The notes under the pieces: generated by a model
Told to the model about the DNA's origin: nothing
Seen by the model: only the letters and a program-made list of their open reading frames with translations
Database searches by the model: none
Position numbers and translations under genes: made by a program
Part shown: positions 27,246 to 36,255 of the stretch, in pieces
Layout of the letters: each line of letters starts with the position of its first letter
Position numbering within the stretch: position 1 is the stretch's first letter
Assembly (NCBI RefSeq): GCF_002803095.1
Contig: NZ_PGLR01000023.1
Coordinates: 33,916 to 97,915 of the forward strand
DNA from: Pseudomonas sp. ZH-FAD
Lineage (GTDB): Bacteria; Pseudomonadota; Gammaproteobacteria; Pseudomonadales; Pseudomonadaceae
Direction of reading: 5' to 3'
DNA: 64,000 nucleotides

Positions 27246-28802
27246 TCAGGTCACCGGCGCCGGGTTGAACAGCACCAGATCGTTGTGCAGGCGCAGGTGC
27301 TCGGCGCAGGTCTGCTTGCGACCGCTGGCCACGTCCAGGTAGAGCTGGAAGATGTGCCAGCCCATTTCTTCCAGCGTCATGCGCCCGGAGACGATCTGCC
27401 CGGCGTCGACGTCGATCAGATCCGGCCAACGTTCGGCCAATTGAGTGCGTGTGGCCACCTTGATTACCGGCACCATGGACAGGCCATAGGGCGTGCCACG
27501 ACCGGTGGTGAAGATGTGCAGGTTCATGCCCGCCGCCAATTGCAGGGTGCCGCAGATGAAGTCGCTGGCCGGCGTGGCGCAGAACCACAGGCCCTTGCCA
27601 CGGATGCGCTCGCCCGGCGCGACCACGCCGGCAATCGGGCTGTTGCCGGACTTGGCGATCGACCCCATGGCCTTCTCGACGATGTTGTTCAGCCCGCCCT
27701 TCTTGTTGCCCGGCGTAGTGTTGGCGCTGCGGTCGGCCATGCCGCGCTGCAGGTAGCGGTCGTACCAGTCCATCTCGCGAATCAGCGCATCGGCCACCTC
27801 GACGCTGGCGGCGCGCGGCGTGAGCAGGTGGATGCCGTCACGCACTTCGGTGTTCTCGGAGAACATCACGGTGGCGCCGGCGCGCACCAACAGGTCGGCG
27901 GCCACGCCAAGGGCCGGGTTGGCGGTGATGCCGGAGAAGGCATCGCTGCCGCCGCACTGCATGCCGACCACCAGTTCGGAAGCCGGCACGGTCTCACGGC
28001 GACGCTGGTCGAGCACCTTCAGGCGATCCTCGATCATGCCCATGATCTGCTCGACCATGCCGGTGAACCCGGTGCCGGAATCCTGCAGGCGGAACAACCA
28101 GTCTTCCTCATCCATACCGTTGGTAAGCTGGTCGCCATCCATCAACTGGTTGGCTTGCAGCTTCTCGCAGCCCAGGCTGATCACCAGCGCCTGACCGCCC
28201 AGGTTGGGGTTGCGGCTGATGTTGTACAGCGTGCGGATCGGCACCACCGCGTCCGGCGCGTTGATCGCCACGCCGCAGCCATAGCTGTGCGACAGCGCCA
28301 CCACATCGTCGACATTGGGGTACTTGGGCAGGATTTCCTTGCGCACCCGCTCGACCACGTGATCGAGCACGCCGACCACGCACTGCACGGTGGTGGTCAC
28401 GCCGAGGATATTGCGCGTACCAACGCTGCCGTCCGGGTTGCGGAAGCCTTCGAAGCTGTAGCCTTCCAGCGGCTCGCCGGGCGAGGTCTTGATGGTCGCC
28501 TTGGGCAGGTTGTCCAGCACTGGCGGCTCGGGCATGCGCAGCACCTGCTCGGTGACCCAGCTGCCGGCAGCGATGGCTTTCAGTGCATAACCGATGACCT
28601 CGCCATAACGCACCACCTCGCCGCCCTCGGCGATATCCACCAGCGCCACCTTGTGGCTCTGCGGAATGCCCTCGATAGCCGTCAGACCATCGTCGAACTG
28701 GCCGCCTGCGGCGACGCCCTGGTCATTGACCACCACGCCGACGTTGTCGGTCGGGTGCAGGCGGATATAGCGGGGCGAATCCTGATGGGGAATCAACTGC
28801 AT
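27246..28802 (-). CDS. garD: Galactarate dehydratase
   Basis: Dehydrates galactarate (mucate) to 5-keto-4-deoxyglucarate. The 518 residues fit the UxaA/GarD family. The N-terminal SAF-like domain contains HKVALVDIAEGGEVVRYGE. The main domain contains GTRNILGV, HSYGCGVAI, the cysteine-bearing MQCGGSDAFSG and SPIAGVVAPGER. GarD is Fe2+-dependent in E. coli, and the conserved Cys and His residues agree. Neighbours (gudP, gudD, kdgD) confirm the pathway. Confidence 0.95.
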   Translation of the reverse strand: MQLIPHQDSPRYIRLHPTDNVGVVVNDQGVAAGGQFDDGLTAIEGIPQSHKVALVDIAEGGEVVRYGEVIGYALKAIAAGSWVTEQVLRMPEPPVLDNLPKATIKTSPGEPLEGYSFEGFRNPDGSVGTRNILGVTTTVQCVVGVLDHVVERVRKEILPKYPNVDDVVALSHSYGCGVAINAPDAVVPIRTLYNISRNPNLGGQALVISLGCEKLQANQLMDGDQLTNGMDEEDWLFRLQDSGTGFTGMVEQIMGMIEDRLKVLDQRRRETVPASELVVGMQCGGSDAFSGITANPALGVAADLLVRAGATVMFSENTEVRDGIHLLTPRAASVEVADALIREMDWYDRYLQRGMADRSANTTPGNKKGGLNNIVEKAMGSIAKSGNSPIAGVVAPGERIRGKGLWFCATPASDFICGTLQLAAGMNLHIFTTGRGTPYGLSMVPVIKVATRTQLAERWPDLIDVDAGQIVSGRMTLEEMGWHIFQLYLDVASGRKQTCAEHLRLHNDLVLFNPAPVT

Positions 28803-28824
28803 GACACGTGCTCCTGTTGTGCGT

Positions 28825-30150
28825 TCAGGATGCCGAGCCAGACGCGGAGTCCAGCTCGACCCTGTGAATTTGGCCGACGATCAGGCCGAAGCTGACGACC
28901 GCCAGCAGGGCATTGAGGCCGACATAGACCAATGCCCCATCAAAAGAACCGGTATGGCTGACCAGGTAGCCGATGACGATGGGCGTGGTGATCGCTGCCA
29001 GGTTGCCGAAGGTGTTGAACAGCCCGCCGGACAAGCCAAGGATCTGCCGTGGCGAGGTGTCGGCCACCAGCGTCCAGCCCAGCGAGCCGAGGCCCTTGCC
29101 GAAGAAGGCCAGGGCCATCAGCGCCACCACGGCCGTGTCGCTCTCGACGAAAATGCACAGCACCACGGCGCTCGACAGCAACAGGCCGAGCACCATCGGC
29201 AGCTTGCGCGCCAGGGTCAGCGAATGGCCACGGCGCACCATGCCGTCGGACAGCAGCCCGCCGAGCACGCCGCCGATGCAGCCGCTGATGGCCGGCAGCG
29301 CGGCGGCGAAACCGGCGCCGAGGATGCTCATGCCGCGCGCCTGCACCAGGTAGACCGGAAACCAGGTGAGAAAGAAGTAGGTAATGGCGTTGTTGCAATA
29401 CTGGCCGAGATAAATACCAATCATCGTGCGCTGGCGCAGCAGCAGACCCAGGTATCGCCACTGCGAGCCGCCACTACCGCCACGCTGCCCTTCCAGATCG
29501 ATCAACGCTCCGCCCTTTTCCAGGTGGGCCAGCTCGGCTGCTTCGATACGCGGGTGCTGACGCGGGCCGTGCAGCTGTTTGAGCCACACAAACGACAGCG
29601 CCAGGCCCAGGCAACCAAGCACGATGAACACCGCTTGCCAACCCATCGCCTGCACCACCCACCCCATCAGCGGAGCGAACAGCGCGGTGGCGGCATACTG
29701 CGCCGAACTGGAAATGGCCGTGGCGGTGGCGCGCTCGGCAGTGGGAAACCAGGAGGCGATGATCCGCGCGTTGCCGGGAAAGCACGGCGCGCTGGCAAAA
29801 CCCACCAGCAGCCGCAGCAGGAACATCGAGGTCACCGCCCAGGTGCCCGGCAGCCAGCCGACGAAGCCCTGCAGCAGGGTCAGCGCCGACCAGATAAACA
29901 GCGCCAGGGTATACACCGGCTTGGTGCCAAAACGATCGAACAGCCAACCACCGGGAATCTGCCCGATCACGTAGGCCCAGCCGAACGCCGAGAAGATGTA
30001 GCCGAGCGTCACCGCGTCGATGCCCAGGCCGGCCTGCATCGCCGAACCGGCGACGGAGAGGCTGGAGCGATCAGCGAAGGTGATGGTGGTGACCAGAAAC
30101 AGCATCAGCAAGATGCTGTAGCGCACACGACCCGGTTTGGCATCTGGCAT
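28825..30150 (-). CDS. gudP: MFS aldarate transporter (D-glucarate/galactarate permease)
   Basis: A proton-coupled symporter of the MFS phthalate-permease (anion:cation symporter) family. The 441 residues contain twelve predicted membrane segments. The first block (TTITFADRSSLSVAGSAM) and the GWLFDRFG loop are family signatures. The ATG at 30150 is taken over a TTG two codons upstream; the Shine-Dalgarno is weak. It sits between gudD and garD, so glucarate and galactarate are the expected substrates. Confidence 0.88.
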   Translation of the reverse strand: MPDAKPGRVRYSILLMLFLVTTITFADRSSLSVAGSAMQAGLGIDAVTLGYIFSAFGWAYVIGQIPGGWLFDRFGTKPVYTLALFIWSALTLLQGFVGWLPGTWAVTSMFLLRLLVGFASAPCFPGNARIIASWFPTAERATATAISSSAQYAATALFAPLMGWVVQAMGWQAVFIVLGCLGLALSFVWLKQLHGPRQHPRIEAAELAHLEKGGALIDLEGQRGGSGGSQWRYLGLLLRQRTMIGIYLGQYCNNAITYFFLTWFPVYLVQARGMSILGAGFAAALPAISGCIGGVLGGLLSDGMVRRGHSLTLARKLPMVLGLLLSSAVVLCIFVESDTAVVALMALAFFGKGLGSLGWTLVADTSPRQILGLSGGLFNTFGNLAAITTPIVIGYLVSHTGSFDGALVYVGLNALLAVVSFGLIVGQIHRVELDSASGSAS

Positions 30151-30196
30151 CGGCAAGGCTCGTGAGACAGAAGGAAAGGCTGGGCCGCTTCAGAGC

Positions 30197-30323
30197 GTAG
30201 GGTGGGCTTCAGCCCACCGGCTGCATCATTGGTGGGCTAAAGCCCACCCTACGAAACTGAAGCGGAACGCCGCCCGACTCAACCTACAGGACTGCAATCA
30301 AGGTGGGCTGAAGCCCACCCTAC
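30197..30323. repeat. Three-unit REP-like array (GTAGGGTGGGCTTCAGCCCACC)
   Basis: Unit 1 (30197-30218) and unit 2 (30231-30252, inverted) form a hairpin pair. Unit 3 (30302-30323) repeats the unit-2 orientation. Each unit has its own short palindrome (GGTGGGCT/AGCCCACC). The array separates gudD from gudP inside an otherwise co-oriented gene set. Confidence 0.8.
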
Positions 30324-30344
30324 GGAATCAAGTCCGGGCCTGGC

Positions 30345-31694
30345 TCAACGCACCAGACAGGGCTTCTTGTTATTGAAGGTCCAGCCCGGGATCAGGTACT
30401 GCATGGCCACCGCGTCGTCACGTGCGCCCAGGCCTTTGGCCTGGTACAGCTCGTGCGCCTTGGCCAGCGCGTCCCAATCCAGCTCCACACCGAGGCCCGG
30501 CGTTTTCGGCACCTGCACCAGACCACCTTCGATGCGCAGCGGGTTGCGCGTCAGGTACTGGCCGTCCTGCCAGATCCAATGGGTGTCGATGGCGGTCACG
30601 CGACCCGGCGCCGCAGCGGCGACGTGGGTGAACATGGCCAGGGAGATGTCGAAGTGGTTGTTCGAATGCGAGCCCCAGGTCAGGCCCCAGTCGTTGCACA
30701 TCTGCGCCACGCGCACGGAACCGGCCATGGTCCAGAAGTGCGGGTCGGCTAGCGGGATATCCACCGACTGCAGGGAAATGGTGTGGCCCATCTGCCGCCA
30801 GTCGGTGGCGATCATGTTGGTCGCGGTGGGCAGACCGGTGGCACGGCGGAACTCGGCCATCACTTCACGACCGGAGTAGCCGTTCTCGGCGCCGCAGGGG
30901 TCTTCGGCATAGGCCAGCACGCCATGCAGGTCGCGGCACAAGGCGATGGCCTGATCCAGCGACCAGCCGCCATTGGGGTCGAGCGTCACACGCGCGTTCG
31001 GGAAGCGCGCGGCCAGGGCACGAATCGCCTCGACTTCGGCCTCGCCATGCAGCACACCGCCCTTGAGCTTGAAGTCATTGAAGCCGTAGCGCGCATGCGC
31101 GGCCTCGGCCTGGCGGACGATGGTTTCCGGAGTCAGCGCGGTCTGGTTGCGCACACGCTCCCAGGTGTCATCGGCATCGCGCTCATCGCGGTAGCCGAGA
31201 TCGGTCTTGTCCTTGTCACCGACGAAGAACAGATAACCGAGCATTTCCACCGCATCGCGTTGCTGGCCTTCGCCAAGCAGTGCAGCCACCGGCACGCCGA
31301 GGTGCTGACCGAGCAGATCGAGCAGCGCCGACTCCAACGCGGTGACGGCATGGACGGTGATACGCAGGTCGAAGGTCTGCAGGCCACGGCCACAGGAATC
31401 ACGATCGGCGAAGGCATGGCGCACCTGGTTGAGCAAGGCGTTGTAGTTGCCGACCGGCTGGCCGACGAGGATCGAGCGGGCGTCTTCGAGGGTCTTGCGA
31501 ATGCCCTCGCCGCCGGGGACTTCGCCGACACCGACATGGCCGGCGCTGTCCTTGAGAATGAGGATGTTGCGGGTGAAGTAAGGGCCGTGGGCTCCGCTCA
31601 GGTTGAGCAGCATGCTGTCTTGACCGGCGACCGGTACGACTTGCAGCTCGGTGATCAGCGGAGTGCCGACAGCGGCAGGAATCTGTGAAGTCAT
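30345..31694 (-). CDS. gudD: Glucarate dehydratase
   Basis: Enolase-superfamily enzyme that dehydrates D-glucarate (and L-idarate) to 5-keto-4-deoxyglucarate. It has 449 residues. Catalytic and metal-binding blocks are intact: NDFKLKGG (base Lys), LDPNGGWS (Asp ligand), AEDPCG (Glu ligand), GSHSNNHFD (base His), and the substrate-binding GRGLQTFD segment. Nearly every block matches my memory of E. coli GudD. The ATG at 31694 gives the canonical start; an earlier in-frame start is less likely. A paralogue lies at 33266-34660. Confidence 0.95.
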   Translation of the reverse strand: MTSQIPAAVGTPLITELQVVPVAGQDSMLLNLSGAHGPYFTRNILILKDSAGHVGVGEVPGGEGIRKTLEDARSILVGQPVGNYNALLNQVRHAFADRDSCGRGLQTFDLRITVHAVTALESALLDLLGQHLGVPVAALLGEGQQRDAVEMLGYLFFVGDKDKTDLGYRDERDADDTWERVRNQTALTPETIVRQAEAAHARYGFNDFKLKGGVLHGEAEVEAIRALAARFPNARVTLDPNGGWSLDQAIALCRDLHGVLAYAEDPCGAENGYSGREVMAEFRRATGLPTATNMIATDWRQMGHTISLQSVDIPLADPHFWTMAGSVRVAQMCNDWGLTWGSHSNNHFDISLAMFTHVAAAAPGRVTAIDTHWIWQDGQYLTRNPLRIEGGLVQVPKTPGLGVELDWDALAKAHELYQAKGLGARDDAVAMQYLIPGWTFNNKKPCLVR

Positions 31695-31805
31695 GAGCGT
31701 TACCCTGTTGTTCTTGTGCGGGTTCGACAATGGTTCAGCGCGGTCGCGCCCGGCCTGCCGGAGCGCGACTGGGCCGCTCGCCGAGGCGAGCAGCCGCCTG
31801 CGGTG

Positions 31806-32717
31806 TTACTGCGCGCCTTGCGCTTCGATCAGCTTGGCCAGGGCTTCGTACTCGTCCGGCAGCAGATCGGTCAGCGGAGCGCGTACCGGACCGGCGTCGT
31901 AACCGACGATCTTGGCACCGGCCTTGACGATGCTCACGGCGTAGCCGGCCTTGCGGTTACGGATGTCCAAGTACGGCAGGAAGAAATCATCGATCAGCTT
32001 GCCAACGGTGGCGTGATCTTCCGCGGCGATGGCGCGGTAGAAATCCATGGCAGTTTTCGGGATGAAGTTGAACACGGCCGAGGAGTAGACCGGTACACCC
32101 AGGGCCTTGTAAGCCGCAGCGTAGACTTCAGCGGTCGGCAAGCCGCCGAGGTAGGTCAGGCGCTCGCCCAGGCGGCGACGGATCGACACCATCAGCTCGA
32201 TGTCGCCAAGGCCGTCCTTGTAGCCGATCAGGTTCGGGCAACGCTCGGCCAGTTGCTCCAGCAGAGTGGCATTGAGGCGGCAGACGTTGCGGTTGTAGAT
32301 CACCACGCCGATTTTCACCGACTTGCACACCTGCTCGACATGAGCGGCGACGCCATCCTGAGAAGCTTCGGTCAGGTAGTGCGGCAGCAGCAGCAGGCCC
32401 TTGGCGCCCAGGCGCTCGGCTTCCTGCGCCATCTGGATGGCCACGCGGGTCGGGCCGCCGACACCAGCCAGGATAGGTACGGACTTCTCGCAGGTATCTA
32501 CGGCAGTCTTGATCACGGCGCTGTATTCGTCCGGCGCCAGGGAGAAGAACTCGCCAGTACCGCCGGCAGCGAACAGAGCGGAAGCACCGTAAGGCGCCAG
32601 CCACTCGAGGCGGCGTACGTAGCCAGCCGGGTTGAAATCACCGGCAGCATCGAAGTCGGTCACCGGGAAAGACAGCAGACCAGAGGAGAGGATGGACTTA
32701 AGTTCTTGTGGATTCAT
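31806..32717 (-). CDS. kdgD: 5-dehydro-4-deoxyglucarate dehydratase (decarboxylating)
   Basis: Class I aldolase-fold (DapA family) enzyme that dehydrates and decarboxylates 5-keto-4-deoxyglucarate to 2,5-dioxopentanoate. The 303 residues carry the Schiff-base lysine in LIGYKDGLGD (about 196), the GGTGEF phosphate-loop-like motif, and the conserved Tyr in VVIYNRNVCR. It is the first gene of the minus-strand operon, divergent from the second glucarate dehydratase. Its presence shows that this organism uses the oxidative KDG-to-2-oxoglutarate route rather than the aldolase route of E. coli. Confidence 0.95.
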   Translation of the reverse strand: MNPQELKSILSSGLLSFPVTDFDAAGDFNPAGYVRRLEWLAPYGASALFAAGGTGEFFSLAPDEYSAVIKTAVDTCEKSVPILAGVGGPTRVAIQMAQEAERLGAKGLLLLPHYLTEASQDGVAAHVEQVCKSVKIGVVIYNRNVCRLNATLLEQLAERCPNLIGYKDGLGDIELMVSIRRRLGERLTYLGGLPTAEVYAAAYKALGVPVYSSAVFNFIPKTAMDFYRAIAAEDHATVGKLIDDFFLPYLDIRNRKAGYAVSIVKAGAKIVGYDAGPVRAPLTDLLPDEYEALAKLIEAQGAQ

Positions 32718-33265
32718 TATGCGAACACCCTAGTAAAGCGAGTTGTGAGGAATAGCGTCAGCCGCAGCTGTAGAGATACGTTATCGTACAACAACAAAAA
32801 AAACACCAGTTTTTATATCGTCCGTTCGTCGAAGATTTACCCGCCCTCGCCCGCCTCGCCGGAAAACCGCTACACAGGCGCAAAGCTCAGACTAGAGCAG
32901 GCTCCATGATGACGCCAGAAGAAATGGCAGCGCAATCATCATTAGCCATGAGCAGCGTTGACAGGTCAGGAACAGGCTGGTACTAATTTCCCCAAGTCAT
33001 ACGACAACCTATGACATTCCAATAAAAACAAACGAGGCCAGGTCATGTCACAGACCTTCACTGCCGCTACCTGCTGCCAACGTGCGCATCGCCACATCGC
33101 TGTGCGCACTCGCCAGAACAGCACAGCCTGCACTGGCTTCGTTGCCATCTTTGCTCATGCTCTCATCCATGGCAGCGCGGATCGCCTGATGATCCCGGTG
33201 CACGACTGAACCGTACCTTCGCCATTGCGGCCGAGGGCCGCACCAAGTCTGGAGCCCCTGCCAAG
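32718..33265. promoter_or_regulatory. Divergent control region between kdgD and second glucarate dehydratase
   Basis: A 548-bp noncoding region without a convincing gene. Two candidate operator palindromes stand out. One is TACG-TTAT-CGTA (32777-32788), close to kdgD. The other is GTCATA-N8-TATGAC (32996-33015), which has the spacing of a LysR-type T-N11-A box. The stretch at 32760-32830 is AT-rich, as promoters are. Regulators cannot be assigned from sequence alone. Confidence 0.5.
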
Positions 33266-34660
33266 ATGTACGAAGCCTCCCGCAACAGCACACCTCAGAT
33301 AGTCGAGATGCAGGTCATCCCGGTCGCCGGCCAGGACAGCATGTTGCTCAACCTGTGTGGCGCCCACGCCCCCTACTTCACCCGCAATCTGGTGCTGCTC
33401 AAGGACAATGCCGGGCACATCGGCTGTGGCGAGGTCCCCGGTGGCGAAGGCATCCGTCAGGCACTCGAACGCTGCCGCGAGCTGGTGATCGGCCAACCGG
33501 TCGGCCGCTACAACCGCGTACTCAATAGCCTGCGCCAGGCCATCGCCGGGCCGGCCAAAGGGCCACAGACCACCCAGCATCAGGTCACATCCGAATCCGA
33601 AGCACGCGTGCTGAAGCAGCCCCACGAGATCAACCTGCGCCTGGACAACGTGATCACCGCGGTCGAGGCTGCCCTGCTCGATCTGCTCGGCCAGCATCTC
33701 GACGTGCCAGTGGCCGAACTGCTCGGTAGCGGCCAGCAACGCGACCATGTGCCGATGCTCGCCTACCTCTTCTATATCGGTGATCGTCAGCGCACCGACC
33801 TGCCCTACCTCGCCGGCAAAGGCTCAGCGGACGACTGGTATCACCTGCGCCATCAGGCCGCGATGACACCGCAGGCCATCGCCCGCCTGGCCGAGGCAGC
33901 CCATGCGCGCTACGGCTTCAACGACTTCAAGCTCAAGGGCGGCGTGATGCGTGGCGCCGAGGAGATGGACGCGATCCGCGCGATCAAGGCGCGCTTCCCT
34001 GATGCGCGCGTCACCCTCGACCCCAACGGCGCCTGGTCGCTGGATGAAGCCATCGCCCTGTGCCAAGGCCAGAACCATGTGCTGGCCTACGCCGAGGACC
34101 CTTGCGGCCCGGAGAACGGCTATTCCGGCCGCGAGATCATGGCCGAGTTCAAGCGTGCCACCGGCATTCCTACCGCCACCAACATGGTCGCCACCGACTG
34201 GCGGCAAATGGGTCACTCGCTGCGCCTTGAGGCGGTGGACATTCCACTGGCCGACCCGCACTTCTGGACCATGCAGGGCGCCGTGCGTCTCGGTCAGGTG
34301 TGCGAGGAATTCGGCCTGACCTGGGGCTCGCATTCGAACAACCACTTCGACATTTCCCTGGCCATGTTCACCCATGCCGCCGCGGCCGTGCCAGGCCGCG
34401 TCACCGCCATCGACACGCACTGGATATGGCAGGAAGGCGAAGAGCGCCTGACTCGCGAGCCGCTGCAGATCATCGGCGGCCAGGTAGAGGTTCCCAACAA
34501 GCCCGGCCTCGGTATCGAGCCGGACATGCAGCGGATCATGGCCGCTCACGAGCTTTACAAGACGGTGGCCAACGGCGCGCGTGACGACGCCATGGCCATG
34601 CAGTACCTGGTTCCGGGTTGGCAGTACGACCCGAAACGTCCCAGCCTCGGCCGCGACTGA
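33266..34660 (+). CDS. Second glucarate dehydratase (GudD/GudX-like) with an insertion
   Basis: A 464-residue enolase-superfamily protein, close in sequence to the gudD product encoded at 30345-31694. Catalytic blocks are retained: NDFKLKGG, LDPNGAWS, AEDPCG, GSHSNNHFD. Around residues 98-126 the GRGLQTFD segment is replaced by GPQTTQHQ plus roughly 18 extra residues, near the substrate-binding capping domain. This may change specificity toward another aldarate. It is first of a plus-strand operon with tctCBA, hinting that a TTT transporter imports its substrate. Confidence 0.9.
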   Translation: MYEASRNSTPQIVEMQVIPVAGQDSMLLNLCGAHAPYFTRNLVLLKDNAGHIGCGEVPGGEGIRQALERCRELVIGQPVGRYNRVLNSLRQAIAGPAKGPQTTQHQVTSESEARVLKQPHEINLRLDNVITAVEAALLDLLGQHLDVPVAELLGSGQQRDHVPMLAYLFYIGDRQRTDLPYLAGKGSADDWYHLRHQAAMTPQAIARLAEAAHARYGFNDFKLKGGVMRGAEEMDAIRAIKARFPDARVTLDPNGAWSLDEAIALCQGQNHVLAYAEDPCGPENGYSGREIMAEFKRATGIPTATNMVATDWRQMGHSLRLEAVDIPLADPHFWTMQGAVRLGQVCEEFGLTWGSHSNNHFDISLAMFTHAAAAVPGRVTAIDTHWIWQEGEERLTREPLQIIGGQVEVPNKPGLGIEPDMQRIMAAHELYKTVANGARDDAMAMQYLVPGWQYDPKRPSLGRD

Positions 34661-34695
34661 CTCGCGCGGCTTTCATCCCAACCCGGAGTATTCCA

Positions 34696-35673
34696 ATGAA
34701 AAAAACATTCCGCGCCTCCCTCCTTTCTGCCCTGGTCGGCATGGGTGCCCTGGCCACTCATTCCGCCACCTTCGCCGATGAGGTCAAATGGCCGACTCGT
34801 CCGGTGCAGGTCGTGGTGATCGCCAACCCCGGCGGCGACACCGATTTCAACGCCCGCATGATGGCCAAGTACTTCAACGAGATCACCGGTAAGACCATGG
34901 TGGTGACCAACGTCGCTGGCGGCGGTGGCACCCTGGCGGCCGAACAGGTCAAGGGCGCGGCGGCGGACGGCAACACCATCCTCTTCACCCATCCGGGCCA
35001 ACTGATCGTCAACGAAGTGGCTGGTCTGACCGAAGACAGCTACGAGACCTTCGATGTCGCCTGCATCGCTGGCGTCGACAAGAGCACCGTATTCGTTGCT
35101 TCCAAGCAGTCCGGCGTGACCAGCATGCAGGACCTGGTGGACAAGTCGAAAGCCAACCCCGGCAGCATCACCTACGGCACCGAGATGGGCAGCTTCTCGC
35201 ACATCCAGGGCCTGATGCTGGAGAAACTCACCGGCGCCAAACTGAAGATGGTTGACGGTGGCACCGTATCCGATCGCGTGGTCGGCATGCTCGGCGGTCG
35301 TCTGGACATGGGCGCCATCACCTATGGTTCGGTACAGGACTATGTGCAGGGCGGGCAAATGGTCGCCCTGGGCCAGCCCAACGACGAACGCAACACCATG
35401 CTCGGCGAGGTCCCGACCCTCAAGGAGCAAGGCCTCGACATCACCATGGATAAGCCCTACGTAGTGGCCTTCCCGAAAGGCACCGACCCGGCGATCGTGA
35501 AGAAGATGTCTGACATCATGCAGCAGATCACTGAGAAACCTGCTTACGCCGAAGACCTGAAGAAATTCAAGCAACCGGTCGCGTTCTACGGTACCGAAGA
35601 GGCCAAGCAGATTCTGGCCAAGACCCGCGAAGACTTCATGCAGTTCAAGGATGAGCTGCGTAAGGCCAAGTAA
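34696..35673 (+). CDS. tctC: Tripartite tricarboxylate transporter substrate-binding protein
   Basis: Periplasmic receptor of a TTT-family uptake system, 325 residues, with signal peptide KKTFRASLLSALVGMGALATH (cut near the FADEV context). The Bug-family pattern is present: WPTRPVQVVVIANPGG, the GGGG loop and an SITYGTEMGSFSHIQG segment. Gene context suggests an aldarate ligand. The ATG at 34696 begins the signal and follows GGAG. A strong hairpin separates it from tctB, which usually lets the binding protein be made in excess. Confidence 0.9.
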   Translation: MKKTFRASLLSALVGMGALATHSATFADEVKWPTRPVQVVVIANPGGDTDFNARMMAKYFNEITGKTMVVTNVAGGGGTLAAEQVKGAAADGNTILFTHPGQLIVNEVAGLTEDSYETFDVACIAGVDKSTVFVASKQSGVTSMQDLVDKSKANPGSITYGTEMGSFSHIQGLMLEKLTGAKLKMVDGGTVSDRVVGMLGGRLDMGAITYGSVQDYVQGGQMVALGQPNDERNTMLGEVPTLKEQGLDITMDKPYVVAFPKGTDPAIVKKMSDIMQQITEKPAYAEDLKKFKQPVAFYGTEEAKQILAKTREDFMQFKDELRKAK

Positions 35674-35680
35674 GCCATAA

Positions 35681-35717
35681 CGCAGCGCCGGCCCAACCGA
35701 TTCGGGCCGGCGCTGCG
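35681..35717 (+). promoter_or_regulatory. Intra-operon hairpin between tctC and tctB
   Basis: A perfect 14-bp stem (CGCAGCGCCGGCCC, 35681-35694, with 35704-35717) has a 9-base loop and no T-run. It lies 8 bp after the tctC stop and 22 bp before tctB. It is a likely attenuator or 3'-protecting element giving more tctC than tctBA message. Confidence 0.65.
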
Positions 35718-35739
35718 CCTCAGAACATCGAGGTACACG

Positions 35740-36246
35740 ATGAACACCCTGAACAAGAAAGAACTGATCATCGGCATTGCCATGCTCGGCGCCAGCCTTA
35801 CCTACCTGGTTCTGGCACAACAGCTACCTGGGCATGACGGTGTCGATGCGGCCACTGTGCCGAAACTGCTGGCCGGATTTCTGTCTCTGCTTGGCCTGAT
35901 GCAACTGATCAGCGCCTTTGCCAAACCCAAGGTTGTCGCCGAACCCGCAAGTCCGGTGCCGACAGAAGCTGAAGAGCGACCGGCTGAAGTCATAGAACCC
36001 AAGACCGTCCTCAAGACTCTCGGCCTGATCCTCGGCTACATGGCCCTGCTCGGCCCTGTGGGCTTCCCGATCATGACCGTGGTTTACCTCTATCTGCAGT
36101 TCCTCGTGCTGACGCCGGTAAACCAGAAAGCCAGACATCTGACCTATCTGCTGATCGCCGTTATCTGCTCTGCGCTCATTTTCCTGCTGTTCCGCGAGGC
36201 CTTCGACCTGTTGCTGCCCGCTGGCCTGCTGAACAACTACATCTGA
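35740..36246 (+). CDS. tctB: Tripartite tricarboxylate transporter small membrane subunit
   Basis: Small integral subunit of the TTT transporter, 168 residues with four predicted membrane segments (for example LIIGIAMLGASLTYLVLA and LTYLLIAVICSALIFLLF). The charged proline-rich loop about residues 65-85 is cytosolic or periplasmic. GAGGT precedes the ATG. It is 9 bp upstream of tctA. Confidence 0.88.
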   Translation: MNTLNKKELIIGIAMLGASLTYLVLAQQLPGHDGVDAATVPKLLAGFLSLLGLMQLISAFAKPKVVAEPASPVPTEAEERPAEVIEPKTVLKTLGLILGYMALLGPVGFPIMTVVYLYLQFLVLTPVNQKARHLTYLLIAVICSALIFLLFREAFDLLLPAGLLNNYI

Positions 36247-36255
36247 GGATCGACC

